Source: Henriciella sp045287255
GTDB lineage: Bacteria > Pseudomonadota > Alphaproteobacteria > Caulobacterales > Hyphomonadaceae
Length of the DNA: 64,000 bases
Assembly: GCF_045287255.1 (NCBI RefSeq)
Contig: NZ_CP137142.1
Coordinates: 744,001-808,000 of the forward strand
Direction of reading: 5' to 3'
Shown one piece after another: positions 18,098-27,789 of this stretch. The position numbers and the translations under genes were made by a program. The notes beneath the pieces were generated by a model. That model saw only the letters and a program-made list of their open reading frames with translations. It did not search any database and had not been told where the DNA came from. Each line of letters opens with the position of its first letter. Positions within the stretch are counted from its first letter, which is position 1.

Positions 18098-19609
18098 TTA
18101 GCGTCGCCGCCCTCCGAAAATCCCGCGCAGGACATACTTCGTCAAATCCCGCGCAATGGTGCGGGTCGCAGTATTTACTGCACGCTCTGTTGGCGTCATG
18201 CGGCTTGAGCGGCGACGGCGTGGAGCATTGGCTTTCTTGCGCTCCATCTCTTTACGGGCGCGTTCCTCTTCCTTGGCAAGGCGCTCGGCAGCCTCAGCGG
18301 CCTCTTCCTCTCGCTCCAGCAGGATTTCATAGGCGCTTTCGCGATCAATAGCCTCATCATAGAGGCCAAGGACCGGGCTGTTCTCCATTTCGGCTTTACG
18401 TTCAGCCTCGGTTGCCGGGCCAAGACGAGAGCTTGGCGGGCGAATAAGTGTGCGCTGGACGATCCCCGGTGCGCCTTTCGCATCAAGTGTAGAGACAAGC
18501 GCTTCACCCACACCGAGGTCGGTAATCACGTCCTCGGTATCGAAGGCTTCGTTTTCCCGGAAAGATTGCGCCGCCGCCTTAACGCCTTTGCGTTCGGCTG
18601 GTGTGTAGGCGCGCAGGGCGTGTTGGATACGATTGCCAAGCTGGGCGAGGACGCTGTCTGGCAGGTCGCGCGGGTTCTGAGTGACGAAGAAAACACCCAC
18701 GCCCTTTGAGCGGATGAGACGCACAACTTGCTCAATTTTCTCAAGCAGAGCGCGCGGGGCATCATTGAACAGGAGGTGGGCTTCATCGAAGAAGAAGACC
18801 ATTTTGGGTTTATCCGGGTCCCCAACTTCTGGCAGCTCTTCGAACAGCTGTGACAGCAGCCAGAGTAGGAAGGTCGAATAGAGGCGCGGTGAATTGATCA
18901 GCGTGGTTGAGTCGAGGACGTTGACGAAACCTCGCCCATCGCGGGTCGTACGCATAAAGTCCTGCAGTTTCAGGGCTGGCTCGCCAAAGAACTGTTCTGC
19001 GCCTTCGCGTTCCAGAACGAGCAAGCGGCGCTGAATGGCGCCGAGGCTGGCGGTGGCCACATTACCATACTCACGGCTGATCTCGTCACGCACCTCTTTA
19101 TCGCCCATATGATTGAGCAATTTCCGCAAGTCCTTGAGGTCGAGCAGCAGCATGCCCTCATCATCGGCATATTCAAACGCGACGGTCAGAACGCCTTCTT
19201 GTGTTTCACTCAGGTCCATGAGCCGGGACAGCAGCAAAGGTCCCATATCGGAAATGGTGGTGCGGACGGGGTGCCCCTTTTCGCCGAACACATCCCAGAA
19301 GACGGCAGGTGTTGCAGCATAGTCATAATCATCAAAGCCGATTTTTTCAGCACGGGAGATGAGTTTCGGGTGCAGTTTGTGCTCATGGCTCCCAGAAACG
19401 CAGATGCCTGACAGATCGCCTTTTACATCCGCGCAGAAAACCGGAACACCAGCATTGGAGAAGCCCTCGGCCAGAATTTGCAAGGTGACGGTCTTTCCGG
19501 TCCCGGTTGCACCCGCGACAAGGCCATGGCGATTCGCACGGTTCAGCAGAAGGACCTGCGCTTCATTTTGCTCTGCACCACCGCCGCCAATAAAGATGCT
19601 TTCGCCCAT
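18098..19609 (-). CDS. HerA-like ATPase, DUF853 (YjgR) family
   Basis: A 503-residue P-loop ATPase of the HerA/FtsK-like clade. Walker A is GATGTGKT (33-40), and Walker B is KMVFFFDEAHLLF. The sensor segment VGVFFVTQNPRDLPDSVLAQLGNRIQHALRA is split by usual family motifs. The family is widespread and called YjgR, but its role is not established; DNA translocation is inferred only from its relatives. The C-terminal 70 residues are highly charged (EEEAAEAAERLAKEEERARK) and probably coiled-coil, followed by a basic tail. It is a single gene divergent from the antiporter. Confidence 0.92.
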   Translation of the reverse strand: MGESIFIGGGGAEQNEAQVLLLNRANRHGLVAGATGTGKTVTLQILAEGFSNAGVPVFCADVKGDLSGICVSGSHEHKLHPKLISRAEKIGFDDYDYAATPAVFWDVFGEKGHPVRTTISDMGPLLLSRLMDLSETQEGVLTVAFEYADDEGMLLLDLKDLRKLLNHMGDKEVRDEISREYGNVATASLGAIQRRLLVLEREGAEQFFGEPALKLQDFMRTTRDGRGFVNVLDSTTLINSPRLYSTFLLWLLSQLFEELPEVGDPDKPKMVFFFDEAHLLFNDAPRALLEKIEQVVRLIRSKGVGVFFVTQNPRDLPDSVLAQLGNRIQHALRAYTPAERKGVKAAAQSFRENEAFDTEDVITDLGVGEALVSTLDAKGAPGIVQRTLIRPPSSRLGPATEAERKAEMENSPVLGLYDEAIDRESAYEILLEREEEAAEAAERLAKEEERARKEMERKKANAPRRRRSSRMTPTERAVNTATRTIARDLTKYVLRGIFGGRRR

Positions 19610-19754
19610 GCCAAACTCCCTTTGATCGCTTCAGCAATAGGCAACGGGCCGGATTCGGGCAAGTCAGTGGCAACAGAGTGCATTATGGGAAGATACCCCA
19701 TTGCGCGAAGCGGCGATGACGCGTCTATACTGCCCTAATAGTGTGGAGGACGTG

Positions 19755-21479
19755 ATGGCAGTTCAAGCAGATGGCGTAGCGGTCAAAGACGCGATGGTCT
19801 TCCTGTTTGCAGCAGGGGTGATCGTGCCCGTGCTGAAACAATTGCGTGTGCCGGCTGTCGTCGGGTTCGTCCTGGCGGGGATTGCGCTGGGGCCATTCGG
19901 CTTGGCAGTATTTAGCGATGCGGTGCCCTGGCTTGGCTACTTTACTATGACGGACCCTGCGGCGGCTGCGCCATTTGCCGAACTCGGGGTATTGTTCCTG
20001 CTCTTCCTGTTGGGGCTTGAGCTGTCCTTTGAAAAGCTCTGGGCGCTGCGCCGTGTGGTGTTTGGTACGGGCCTTATGCAGGCAACAGTCAGCGCGATCA
20101 TTATTGGTCTGATTGCCTGGTCTCTGGGGCTAAGCCCGATTGCAGCCACTGTGGTGGGCCTGGCGCTGGCCCTATCCTCCACAGCGATTGTTATGCAGCT
20201 GCTCATCGATCAGCGGAAGGTTGCGACCCCGGTGGGGCAGACGTCTCTGGGAGTCTTGTTGATGCAGGACGTTCTGGTCGCGCCAATCCTGATTTTTGTG
20301 GGTTTCGCTGTGGCCGAGAGTTCAGGGCCATTGCTGCCGACGATTGGAAACGCCTTGGTTCAGGGGCTTGTTGCGGTCGCGATCATTGTCCTGATCGGGC
20401 GTTATGTACTGGCCCGTGTGTTCCGCCTTGCCGCGAATACCGGTGGGCGTGATTTCCTGATGGCGATCACGCTTTTTACTATCGTCGGAGCTGCTGTCCT
20501 GACCTATTCGGCGGGCCTATCGCTGGCGCTGGGTGCATTCATGGCCGGACTACTGCTAGGCGAGACGGAGTTCCGTCATCAGACCGAGGTGGATCTTGAG
20601 CCGTTTAAGGGCCTGCTGCTCGGTCTGTTCTTTATGACTGTGGGCATGGGACTGAACCTCGCCGCTGTCTGGGACATGTGGCAGGAGGTGTTGATAGGCT
20701 TGGCAGCCCTGATTGTGGTCAAGACGGTGGTAGCTTTCGTAGCCAGTCGAATTTTTGCCGGAGGAACGCCGCTATCGCTCCGCGCTGCTTTTCTGCTCGC
20801 GCCTGCGGGTGAGTTTGCCTTTGTGATCATGGCGGCGGCTGCGGCAGGCGGCCTCTTCCTGCCTGAGCAAGTCACCCTGATTTCAGCGATTGCGGGTCTA
20901 TCCATGATCTTGATCCCTGGCATGAGTTGGCTTGGAGGCGTTGTTGCCTCTGTCTTTGAAGGCGATGATCGTTCGCACCTGCAGCCGCAGGATTTGTCGG
21001 GTCTGAAAGGGCATGTGGTGATCGCGGGCTATGGCCGCGTTGGCGGGGCGATTGCCGATATCCTGCAGGCGGAAACAGTTGAAATGGTGATTCTGGAGCA
21101 AGATGCCAATCGCGCCTCGCGTGGGCAGGCAGAAGGGCGAACGGTTTTCTTTGGGGATGCGTCGCGGCCTGAGATTCTTGATCTGATCGGGGCACAGGAA
21201 GCTGCGCTGTTTTTGGTTACAATCGATGACCCTCAAGCTGCAACCTCGATCGTGAAGACCATTCGGGATAAGCGGCCTGAGGCATCCATCCTGACCCGTG
21301 CTCAGGATCTCGACCATGCTGAACTCTTGCGGGTCTCTGGCGCCAGTTTTGTGATCCCGGATGCGATTGAGGCGGGTTTGCAAATGGCAGGACGAGCCTT
21401 GTCCGAGTTTGGTTATGACAATGAGACAGTTCGTGATCGCCTGGCTGCCGAACGGGATCGGGAATACCGCCGCGCTTGA
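19755..21479 (+). CDS. Kef-type cation:proton antiporter (CPA2) with TrkA-N domain
   Basis: A 574-residue inner-membrane antiporter. About twelve hydrophobic segments form the Na+/H+ exchanger domain, including LGVLFLLFLLGLELSFEKLW and SSTAIVMQLLIDQ. A cytoplasmic Rossmann domain follows, GHVVIAGYGRVGGAIADIL (near residue 415), with the GxGxxG nucleotide site. The start at 19755 has GTGGAGGA just upstream; a longer in-frame version from 19701 has no such site. This domain set matches KefB/KefC/YbaL, usually K+ efflux gated by nucleotide or thiol state. No KefF/KefG ancillary gene is adjacent. Confidence 0.93.
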   Translation: MAVQADGVAVKDAMVFLFAAGVIVPVLKQLRVPAVVGFVLAGIALGPFGLAVFSDAVPWLGYFTMTDPAAAAPFAELGVLFLLFLLGLELSFEKLWALRRVVFGTGLMQATVSAIIIGLIAWSLGLSPIAATVVGLALALSSTAIVMQLLIDQRKVATPVGQTSLGVLLMQDVLVAPILIFVGFAVAESSGPLLPTIGNALVQGLVAVAIIVLIGRYVLARVFRLAANTGGRDFLMAITLFTIVGAAVLTYSAGLSLALGAFMAGLLLGETEFRHQTEVDLEPFKGLLLGLFFMTVGMGLNLAAVWDMWQEVLIGLAALIVVKTVVAFVASRIFAGGTPLSLRAAFLLAPAGEFAFVIMAAAAAGGLFLPEQVTLISAIAGLSMILIPGMSWLGGVVASVFEGDDRSHLQPQDLSGLKGHVVIAGYGRVGGAIADILQAETVEMVILEQDANRASRGQAEGRTVFFGDASRPEILDLIGAQEAALFLVTIDDPQAATSIVKTIRDKRPEASILTRAQDLDHAELLRVSGASFVIPDAIEAGLQMAGRALSEFGYDNETVRDRLAAERDREYRRA

Positions 21480-21529
21480 CACTCCTGCGCTTGCCGGGAA
21501 AGGTCGCCGATGTGGAGGAAGGGGCTCAT

Positions 21530-22642
21530 ATGACGGTAAGATCGGGCATATCTGCGATCTGGATTATTGCGACCGGGGTGATCATTGCACTGCTCTATCT
21601 TGGGCGGACAATTCTTGCCCCTTTTGCTTTGGCAGTCTTCCTCTTCCTCGTTATCGAAGGCTTCGCCAGAGCAATCGATGAGCGTTCTGATCTTCTGAAG
21701 CGAGGATGGTCGCGTGCGATGGCGATTCTTCTCGTTCTGGGGGGATTCATTGGGTTCATTGTGCTCCTCGCGCGTGGCGTGGCCCAGTTTGGTGGCCAAT
21801 CGGCGGAGTATGAGCGGAAGATCAATCAGCTGATCAGTGATGGGTATGCATTGTTCCATCTGGGGGACGCGCCAACGCTCACGGAGTTGGTATTTAACGA
21901 AACTGGGCAGCGGTTCTTTGGAACGATTGCCAATGCCACAAGCAGCCTGACCAGCGATCTGGTCCTGATCCTGATTTATGTAGCCTTCCTGTTTCTGGCG
22001 CAGTCAGCTTGGCCGAGTAAACTCAACCGAATTTTCCCGGACACCGAGAAGCGTGAGCAGGTGCGTCATGTTGGCGATGCAGCGCGCAAGGGGATCGAGA
22101 CCTATTTGTGGACCCAAACCGTGATCAGCGCCCTGATTACGGGGCTGACCTATGTTACGCTGATGGCTTTAGGGGTTGAGAATGTTTTGTTTCTGTCCGC
22201 CCTGATCTTCATTTTGAATTATATCCCGACGATTGGGTCGATCGTCGCCGCGCTCGTGCCACCACTATTTGCTTTGGTTCAGCCTGAAATTCCGGCTTGG
22301 GTTCCCGGCGTCGACCCACAAGATGGATATATCTTCGCGGGCCTCGTTTTTCTGGGAGTCAGTTTCTGGCAGTTCACCATTGGAAACTTTGTCCAACCCC
22401 GGATTATGGGGGATACGCTAAACCTGTCTGCGCTGGTGGTTTTATTGGCGCTTGCAATCTGGGGAGCGATCTGGGGTATCCCTGGAATGTTCCTGTCTGC
22501 GCCATTGACCGTCTTAATGATGATTTTATTTGCACAATCGGACTCAACCCGGTGGATTGCGATCCTGTTATCGGCTAACGGAGAGCCACAAACACAAAAA
22601 GAGCCCGAGGACTCTGCAAGTTTAGATAATAATGTGTTATAG
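21530..22642 (+). CDS. AI-2E family transporter (PerM/YdiK type)
   Basis: A 370-residue polytopic membrane protein with about eight transmembrane helices. It has the family hallmarks: an N-terminal pair of helices, a central extramembrane segment, then GLTYVTLMALGVENVLFLSALIFILNYIPTIGSIVA split over two helices, and FVQPRIMGDTLNLSALVVLLAL. Some members export autoinducer-2 and others are Na+/H+ antiporters, so the substrate is open. The ATG at 21530 follows GAGGAAGGGG. A possible TTG at 21476 would overlap the antiporter stop but lacks a ribosome-binding site. The 51-base gap suggests co-transcription with the antiporter. Confidence 0.88.
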   Translation: MTVRSGISAIWIIATGVIIALLYLGRTILAPFALAVFLFLVIEGFARAIDERSDLLKRGWSRAMAILLVLGGFIGFIVLLARGVAQFGGQSAEYERKINQLISDGYALFHLGDAPTLTELVFNETGQRFFGTIANATSSLTSDLVLILIYVAFLFLAQSAWPSKLNRIFPDTEKREQVRHVGDAARKGIETYLWTQTVISALITGLTYVTLMALGVENVLFLSALIFILNYIPTIGSIVAALVPPLFALVQPEIPAWVPGVDPQDGYIFAGLVFLGVSFWQFTIGNFVQPRIMGDTLNLSALVVLLALAIWGAIWGIPGMFLSAPLTVLMMILFAQSDSTRWIAILLSANGEPQTQKEPEDSASLDNNVL

Positions 22643-22700
22643 TTTAGCAGTGAAATCTGACTTTAGGGCTTGGCGAGTCGTATAAGTTTTTCATATAGCT

Positions 22701-22729
22701 TTGATAGCAGGTAAGTATGTTACCATAGT
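22701..22729 (+). promoter_or_regulatory. Sigma-70-like promoter of a candidate small RNA
   Basis: TTGATA (22701-22706) and CATAGT (22724-22729) are separated by 17 bases, matching five and four of six consensus positions. A GGTAA/TTACC dyad sits in the spacer. No open reading frame starts downstream on this strand; the predicted start point, about 22735-22737, coincides with the foot of a hairpin. Confidence 0.4.
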
Positions 22730-22732
22730 GAT

Positions 22733-22822
22733 CTGGCCTCCGCGTGCGTCCCCCCACCCAGCCTGCGGATGAGGCCAGTAGGGCCCATCGGACATGTCCC
22801 CGTTCGATGGGTCCGCCTTTTA
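22733..22822 (+). ncRNA. Candidate small RNA with two hairpins
   Basis: The transcript predicted from the promoter just upstream would be about 88 bases. Hairpin one pairs CTGGCCTC-CGC (22733-22743) with GCGGATGAGGCCAG (22765-22778), with a three-base bulge and a C-rich loop containing CCCCCCACCC. Hairpin two pairs GGGCCCATCG (22781-22790) with CGATGGGTCC (22805-22814), nine of ten positions, and is followed by GCCTTTTAG like a weak intrinsic terminator. The U tract lies on the plus side only, so it is not a terminator of the convergent gdhZ gene. No Rfam family was recognised. Confidence 0.38.
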
Positions 22823-22832
22823 GGGGGCTATT

Positions 22833-25800
22833 TTACATCTGCGAAATGTCGGTCATGAAGTTGCGGACCGCGTCTCCAGCCAGCGCAAATTGTGCGAAGC
22901 CAGGGCGACCTGAAACGAAAGTCTTGATCGTTCCAACCAGAGCTTTGCGGGTATCGGCATGCGTTAAGAGCCAGTGTTCAACACTTTCGGCCATCAAGGC
23001 AGAGCGCGTCGCCTCGCTTTGCTGATATTCCATATCCCGGACCAGACGGCGTGTCGCCAGCCGATCCCAATAGGGCATGCCGGAAACCGTATCGGTTGCT
23101 ATAACGCGCAGCTTGTCCAGTGACAGCGCATCGCCAACGGTCTGGAATGCGGTAAAGACATCACCAGGATCAAGGCTAAGGTCAGAGGCCATTTGCGATA
23201 GCCTTGGTGCTTGCGCAACGAGGCCTGCATTCACGATGGCTGCCGCGAGGTCTTTCGTAACGCCGCCTTTGGCAAGTGCTGTAACGGTTTTATCATAGCG
23301 CGCCCGCTTGAAGGGTTTCAGGCATCCAGGCAGTTGATAGGTGATTGCATTCACTGTCGTGTTCAGGCTGGTGATCGTGTCATTGATCGATTCCACCCCG
23401 GCGTTTTGCAACAGGGATTGAGTCAGGCCCTCCACCGCTGTGGCGAGCTTGGCCTGTAGCGCGATTTGCTGCTCGGCAGGGGCTTGATTGTCCAGCGCGT
23501 TGATTTGAGCCTGTAGTGGGCGAACCTCGATTAGGGCGGAGGCCGCCTCAAAAGCTTTGACCAAAAGGGCTGACGGTGCTTCGGTTTGCTCCAGTAAGCG
23601 CAAGAAGAAGACCGGGCCTGCCATGTCAATAATCCGGTTGGCCAGAACAGTCGCGATGATCTCGCGCTTCAGGCGGTGAGCCTGCATAGCGTCGGCATAT
23701 GTATGCAACGCGGTCGGGAAGTAGCCCTGCAGGGTTGCCTCAAAATACGGATCATCCGGCGTGGTTGACTCAACCAGATCATCAAACAGGACAATTTTGG
23801 TCCATGCCATCAGGACTGCGATTTCCGGGCGTGTCAGAGGTTTGCTGGTCTCTTTGCGCAGCTGCATCTGAGCTGTGTCCGGCAACCCTTCTACGACGCG
23901 ATCGAGAACACCGCGCTCTTCCAGCCGGACCATCAAACGCTCAAGCGCATCATGATCTTGCATGGCGGTCGCTTCACTCAGGCTCAGCGCACCAGTTTGG
24001 GCATAGTTATGTGCGAGCACATAGTCCGCCACATCATCTGTCATACTGGCCAGAAGGGTGTTGCGTTCCCCGCGTGGCAGGTCGCCGCGACGCATCGCTT
24101 CAGTGCAGAGGATCTTGATGTTGACCTCGTGGTCGGAACTGTCGACGCCAGCGGAGTTATCGATCGCGTCTGTGTTCAGGCGCACGCCATGTTGTGCGGC
24201 TTCAATACGCCCGGCCTGGGTTAGGCCGAGATTAGCCCCTTCGCCGACCACTTTGGCTTTGAGGTCGCGGCCATTGATGCGGAGAATATCGTTTGCCCGA
24301 TCGCCCGCGTTCGAGTGAGTTTCGCTCGCCGCTTTGATATAGGTGCCGATCCCGCCGAACCAGAGCAGTTCGACTTGGCTCTTTAGGAGGGCATGGATCA
24401 ACTCATCAGGGGTGACACTGTCCGCTTTCAGGCCGGTCAGGGACTTGATTTGAGGCGTGAGTTCGATGGATTTTGCAGAGCGGTCAAAGATGCCGCCACC
24501 TTCGGAGATCAGCGTCTGATCATAGTCCATCCAGCTGGAACGGGGCAGGTCAAAGATACGCTGGCGCTCTGTCCATAGCCGTTCCGGGTCCTGCGGATCT
24601 GGATCGATGAAGATATGCATGTGGTTAAAGGCGGCTTGCAGGCGGATATGCCTGGACAGAAGCATCCCGTTCCCGAAAACATCCCCGCTCATGTCGCCAC
24701 AACCAATCACGGTGAACGGTTCGGACTGTATGTCTTTACCGATTTCCCGGAAATGGCGTTTGACCGCTTCCCAGCCACCACGTGCGGTGATGCCCATTTT
24801 CTTATGGTCATACCCGGCTGATCCGCCGGACGCGAACGCATCACCCAGCCAGAAGCCACAGCCTTCGCTGATTTCATTGGCGATGTCAGAGAAGGTCGCG
24901 GTGCCTTTGTCAGCGGCAACAACCAGATAGGGGTCTTCTCCATCCCAGATAATCGTATCTTTGGGATGTTGGACATCGCCATCGATCAGATTGTCCGTTA
25001 CGCTGAGCAGGCTGGTGATAAACTGGCGATAGGCCGTAATCCCTGCTTCACGGATGGCTTCCCGGCTACCATTGGTCGGCAATTGTTTCGGGAAGAAACC
25101 GCCTTTTGAACCAACGGGGACAATCACTGCGTTCTTGACCTGCTGGGCTTTGACGAGGCCGAGGACTTCGGTGCGGAAATCGTCACGGCGGTCTGACCAG
25201 CGCAGGCCACCACGCGCCACCGCACCAAACCGACAATGGACCCCGTCAACCAGTGGCGAAGACATGAAAATCTCACGGTAGGGTTTCGGGTTTGGCAAGT
25301 CTTCCAGTTCACGGCTGGCAATCTTGAGCGCAATATAGGGCAATGGTGCGCCAGACGTGTCTGTCTGATAGTAGCTGGTACGCTGTATTGCCGGGATAAG
25401 ATCCGCAAGACGGCGCAGAACACGGTCATGGTCGAGAGCACGAACGGTATTCAAGCTTTCTTCAATGTCTGCTCTGAGCTGCGTCACAGCTGCGGCGCGA
25501 TCCTCCATATTTAGCTCACTTGGAGCAAAGCGTGTGTGGAATAAATCGACTAATTGGCGGGTTACTACCGGATAAGTATTCAGGGCCTCGATCTGGGTCT
25601 GGCGGGCTGGATCAAGGCCAGACTGATGGCGGTAGGAGCACAAGGCGCGGACCAGCGCGGCTTCACGCCATTTTAAGCCGGCATTGAAGATCAGAGCGTT
25701 GAAGCCGTCATTCTCGGCGAGGCCAGACCAGACAGAGACAAACGTGTTTTCAAACGCTGCTTTCACCTCTTCCAGATTAATTGGCTTGCCATCCAGCCGC

Positions 25801-27569
25801 CGCATCGAAAGGTCGTGTATCCAATAAGTGTCCGGGGCGCTCGGCACAGGTTTGCGCTGAGGTTTTACAGGGTATCCGGTCTCAAACGCTACAAACAAAC
25901 CCATCCGCTCAAACACCGGAACACAATCAGACAGGGCAATCGAGCCATTGCGGGCGTAGATTTTGGCGCGGATATCCCCGGCACTATCGGTGTCCAGTCT
26001 GAAAGCACGCAGCTGGACCGGTGCTTTCTCACTCAAAATAGCAAGATAAGCGACATCCTGCATGGCTTCTTCAGGGTCAAACGTCTCGCGATAAGCCGCG
26101 TTGAATGCGCCACTGAAGAGGGAGGCGAGTGAGCCAGCCTGATTATCAAGCTGACTCTCGACAATCGCTGTTCTGAACCGCTCATTCCAGGTGCGAGAGA
26201 CAGATGCCAGCTCTGCCTCAACCGCTTTCAGATCAGGTTCAGGGGCATCGCTTGGCAGGGCAATCTCGAACAGGACCCGTACCATGGCGCTGCCATCGAA
26301 GCTCGGCTCGAACCGCACCATGCGCCCATGCCAGGCTTCTTCAAGCGTATGAGCAACCTTCTCACGAAGGGCTGTGTCATAGGCCTCTCTCGGCACAAAG
26401 ACTGTGGCACTGATGAAACGCCCAAACCGGTCCGGGCGCACAAATAGCTTTACCTTTGGGCGACCGATCAAGCTGAGCGCCCCGAGCATGATGGGCGCGA
26501 GGCGTTCGCTCTTGGTCTGGAACAGCTCGTCGCGCGGCCAGCCTTCCATGATGTTCATGAGGGCTTTTTCGTTATGTGTGCCCTCCAGAGCGCCAGAGCT
26601 CTCAATCACCCGGGCAACCCGCTTACGAATGAGAGGAACTTTGGTCACGGACTGGTTGTAAGCTTCAGCCGTATAAAGCCCTAAATAGCGTGTCTCGCCG
26701 ATGACCCGGCCTTCAAGATCGAACGACTTCACGCCGATATAATCACAGATGACCCGGCGGTGGACGCGGCTCTGAATCGTGGCCTTGGCCAGAACCAGAG
26801 GTTCAGGTTCGGACAAGAATTCACCAATATCCCGATTGATCACCAACGGTTCGGCCCCGCGATTGAGCACATTGCGATTCTCATCGCGCAACAGACCAAG
26901 GTTCGAGCCTTCGACCATGTCTGGCTCATCGGGCAGCAGATTACCCTCATCATCGCGATGGAATGTATAGTCCCGCACCCCCAGGAAGACGAAGTGTTCC
27001 TGCCCCAGCCATTCCAGGAAGGCGATGGCTTCATCGCGCTGGTGGTCGATGATGTGCGGGCACTCGCGCAATTGTTCGACCGACTTCATCATTCGGGTGC
27101 GCATGGCGTGATAGTCTGAGGTTGCCATGATGACATCGGTCAGCGTGGCCTCAACCTCGGCCTTCAGAGCAGTTTGTTCTGACTCCGTCAGCTGTGGCAG
27201 GTGAATCTGGATCAGAGAGCGTCTGGAGCCTTTCTCTGCGCCAAGAATAGGGTGGAAAAGGGTGCGCACGTCCAGCGAGAGATCGCTACAGGCTCCAAGA
27301 AGCGAATCGACCAGGAAGGGGCGATCCGGGCCAGTAACCTCAAGCAAGAGGTTGCCTAAAGGGCGCCCCTGATCGCCAGTCGCGGGCCGCATGCGAACGC
27401 TCGCGGTTTCGCAGGTTCTGGCCCAGTCAAGGAAATCGCTCGCTAGTGCCGTGATATCGGCATCCTCAAAGGACTGGCCGTGCTCGAGCTCAGCCTCCAA
27501 CTTCATTTGATCGACCATGGATTTTAGCAAATCACCAGAGGTCAGGGATGTAGTGGGCGCATCAGCCAT
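22833..27569 (-). CDS. gdhZ: NAD-specific glutamate dehydrogenase, large (180-kDa) class
   Basis: A 1578-residue enzyme converting glutamate to 2-oxoglutarate and ammonia with NAD+. The length and content match the large bacterial class: an N-terminal half with ACT-like regulatory segments, including REAYDTALREKVAHTLEEA. The catalytic core begins around residue 770 with ARGGLRWSDRRDDFRTE and KNAVIVPVGSKGGFF. It continues with FTVIGCGDMSGDVFGNGML and GEGANLGLTQAGRIE, which carry the active-site Lys/Asp and nucleotide-binding regions. A long helical C-terminal domain closes the protein. The symbol follows Caulobacter usage. It is a single gene, divergent from the GST at 27790. Confidence 0.95.
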   Translation of the reverse strand: MADAPTTSLTSGDLLKSMVDQMKLEAELEHGQSFEDADITALASDFLDWARTCETASVRMRPATGDQGRPLGNLLLEVTGPDRPFLVDSLLGACSDLSLDVRTLFHPILGAEKGSRRSLIQIHLPQLTESEQTALKAEVEATLTDVIMATSDYHAMRTRMMKSVEQLRECPHIIDHQRDEAIAFLEWLGQEHFVFLGVRDYTFHRDDEGNLLPDEPDMVEGSNLGLLRDENRNVLNRGAEPLVINRDIGEFLSEPEPLVLAKATIQSRVHRRVICDYIGVKSFDLEGRVIGETRYLGLYTAEAYNQSVTKVPLIRKRVARVIESSGALEGTHNEKALMNIMEGWPRDELFQTKSERLAPIMLGALSLIGRPKVKLFVRPDRFGRFISATVFVPREAYDTALREKVAHTLEEAWHGRMVRFEPSFDGSAMVRVLFEIALPSDAPEPDLKAVEAELASVSRTWNERFRTAIVESQLDNQAGSLASLFSGAFNAAYRETFDPEEAMQDVAYLAILSEKAPVQLRAFRLDTDSAGDIRAKIYARNGSIALSDCVPVFERMGLFVAFETGYPVKPQRKPVPSAPDTYWIHDLSMRRLDGKPINLEEVKAAFENTFVSVWSGLAENDGFNALIFNAGLKWREAALVRALCSYRHQSGLDPARQTQIEALNTYPVVTRQLVDLFHTRFAPSELNMEDRAAAVTQLRADIEESLNTVRALDHDRVLRRLADLIPAIQRTSYYQTDTSGAPLPYIALKIASRELEDLPNPKPYREIFMSSPLVDGVHCRFGAVARGGLRWSDRRDDFRTEVLGLVKAQQVKNAVIVPVGSKGGFFPKQLPTNGSREAIREAGITAYRQFITSLLSVTDNLIDGDVQHPKDTIIWDGEDPYLVVAADKGTATFSDIANEISEGCGFWLGDAFASGGSAGYDHKKMGITARGGWEAVKRHFREIGKDIQSEPFTVIGCGDMSGDVFGNGMLLSRHIRLQAAFNHMHIFIDPDPQDPERLWTERQRIFDLPRSSWMDYDQTLISEGGGIFDRSAKSIELTPQIKSLTGLKADSVTPDELIHALLKSQVELLWFGGIGTYIKAASETHSNAGDRANDILRINGRDLKAKVVGEGANLGLTQAGRIEAAQHGVRLNTDAIDNSAGVDSSDHEVNIKILCTEAMRRGDLPRGERNTLLASMTDDVADYVLAHNYAQTGALSLSEATAMQDHDALERLMVRLEERGVLDRVVEGLPDTAQMQLRKETSKPLTRPEIAVLMAWTKIVLFDDLVESTTPDDPYFEATLQGYFPTALHTYADAMQAHRLKREIIATVLANRIIDMAGPVFFLRLLEQTEAPSALLVKAFEAASALIEVRPLQAQINALDNQAPAEQQIALQAKLATAVEGLTQSLLQNAGVESINDTITSLNTTVNAITYQLPGCLKPFKRARYDKTVTALAKGGVTKDLAAAIVNAGLVAQAPRLSQMASDLSLDPGDVFTAFQTVGDALSLDKLRVIATDTVSGMPYWDRLATRRLVRDMEYQQSEATRSALMAESVEHWLLTHADTRKALVGTIKTFVSGRPGFAQFALAGDAVRNFMTDISQM

Positions 27570-27582
27570 AGGACACCTATTG

Positions 27583-27710
27583 TCACAAAATAGACATTGA
27601 TACTTAGGCTAATTGCCCCCCGCCCTCAATCGGCGATTACGTGATGACTTTAGCACAACTGTTGACTACGCTGTCAGATGCTGGAGGTCTGCACAAAATC
27701 CCTTTTGTGA
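27583..27710. promoter_or_regulatory. Repeated TCACAAAA sites in the gdhZ/GST divergent promoter
   Basis: TCACAAAA occurs at 27583-27590, and its reverse complement TTTTGTGA at 27703-27710. The second copy is one arm of a perfect seven-base inverted repeat, CACAAAA-TCCC-TTTTGTG (27692-27709). The first lies just upstream of gdhZ, the second 80 bases upstream of the GST start. A shared dimeric regulator is plausible but unidentified. The rest of the 220-base gap shows no other feature. Confidence 0.3.
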
Positions 27711-27789
27711 AAGGATTGGCTAAGGCTTTTAAGGTTTTATCCACCCTCATGACACCGGCGGATTCGCTTTTCCTTTGGGGAGTGGAAAG

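Noticed and set aside
22781..22814. The GGGCCCATCG/CGATGGGTCC hairpin as terminator of gdhZ
   Set aside because: On the minus strand it is followed by no T run; the T tract is on the plus side, so it was assigned to the candidate small RNA.
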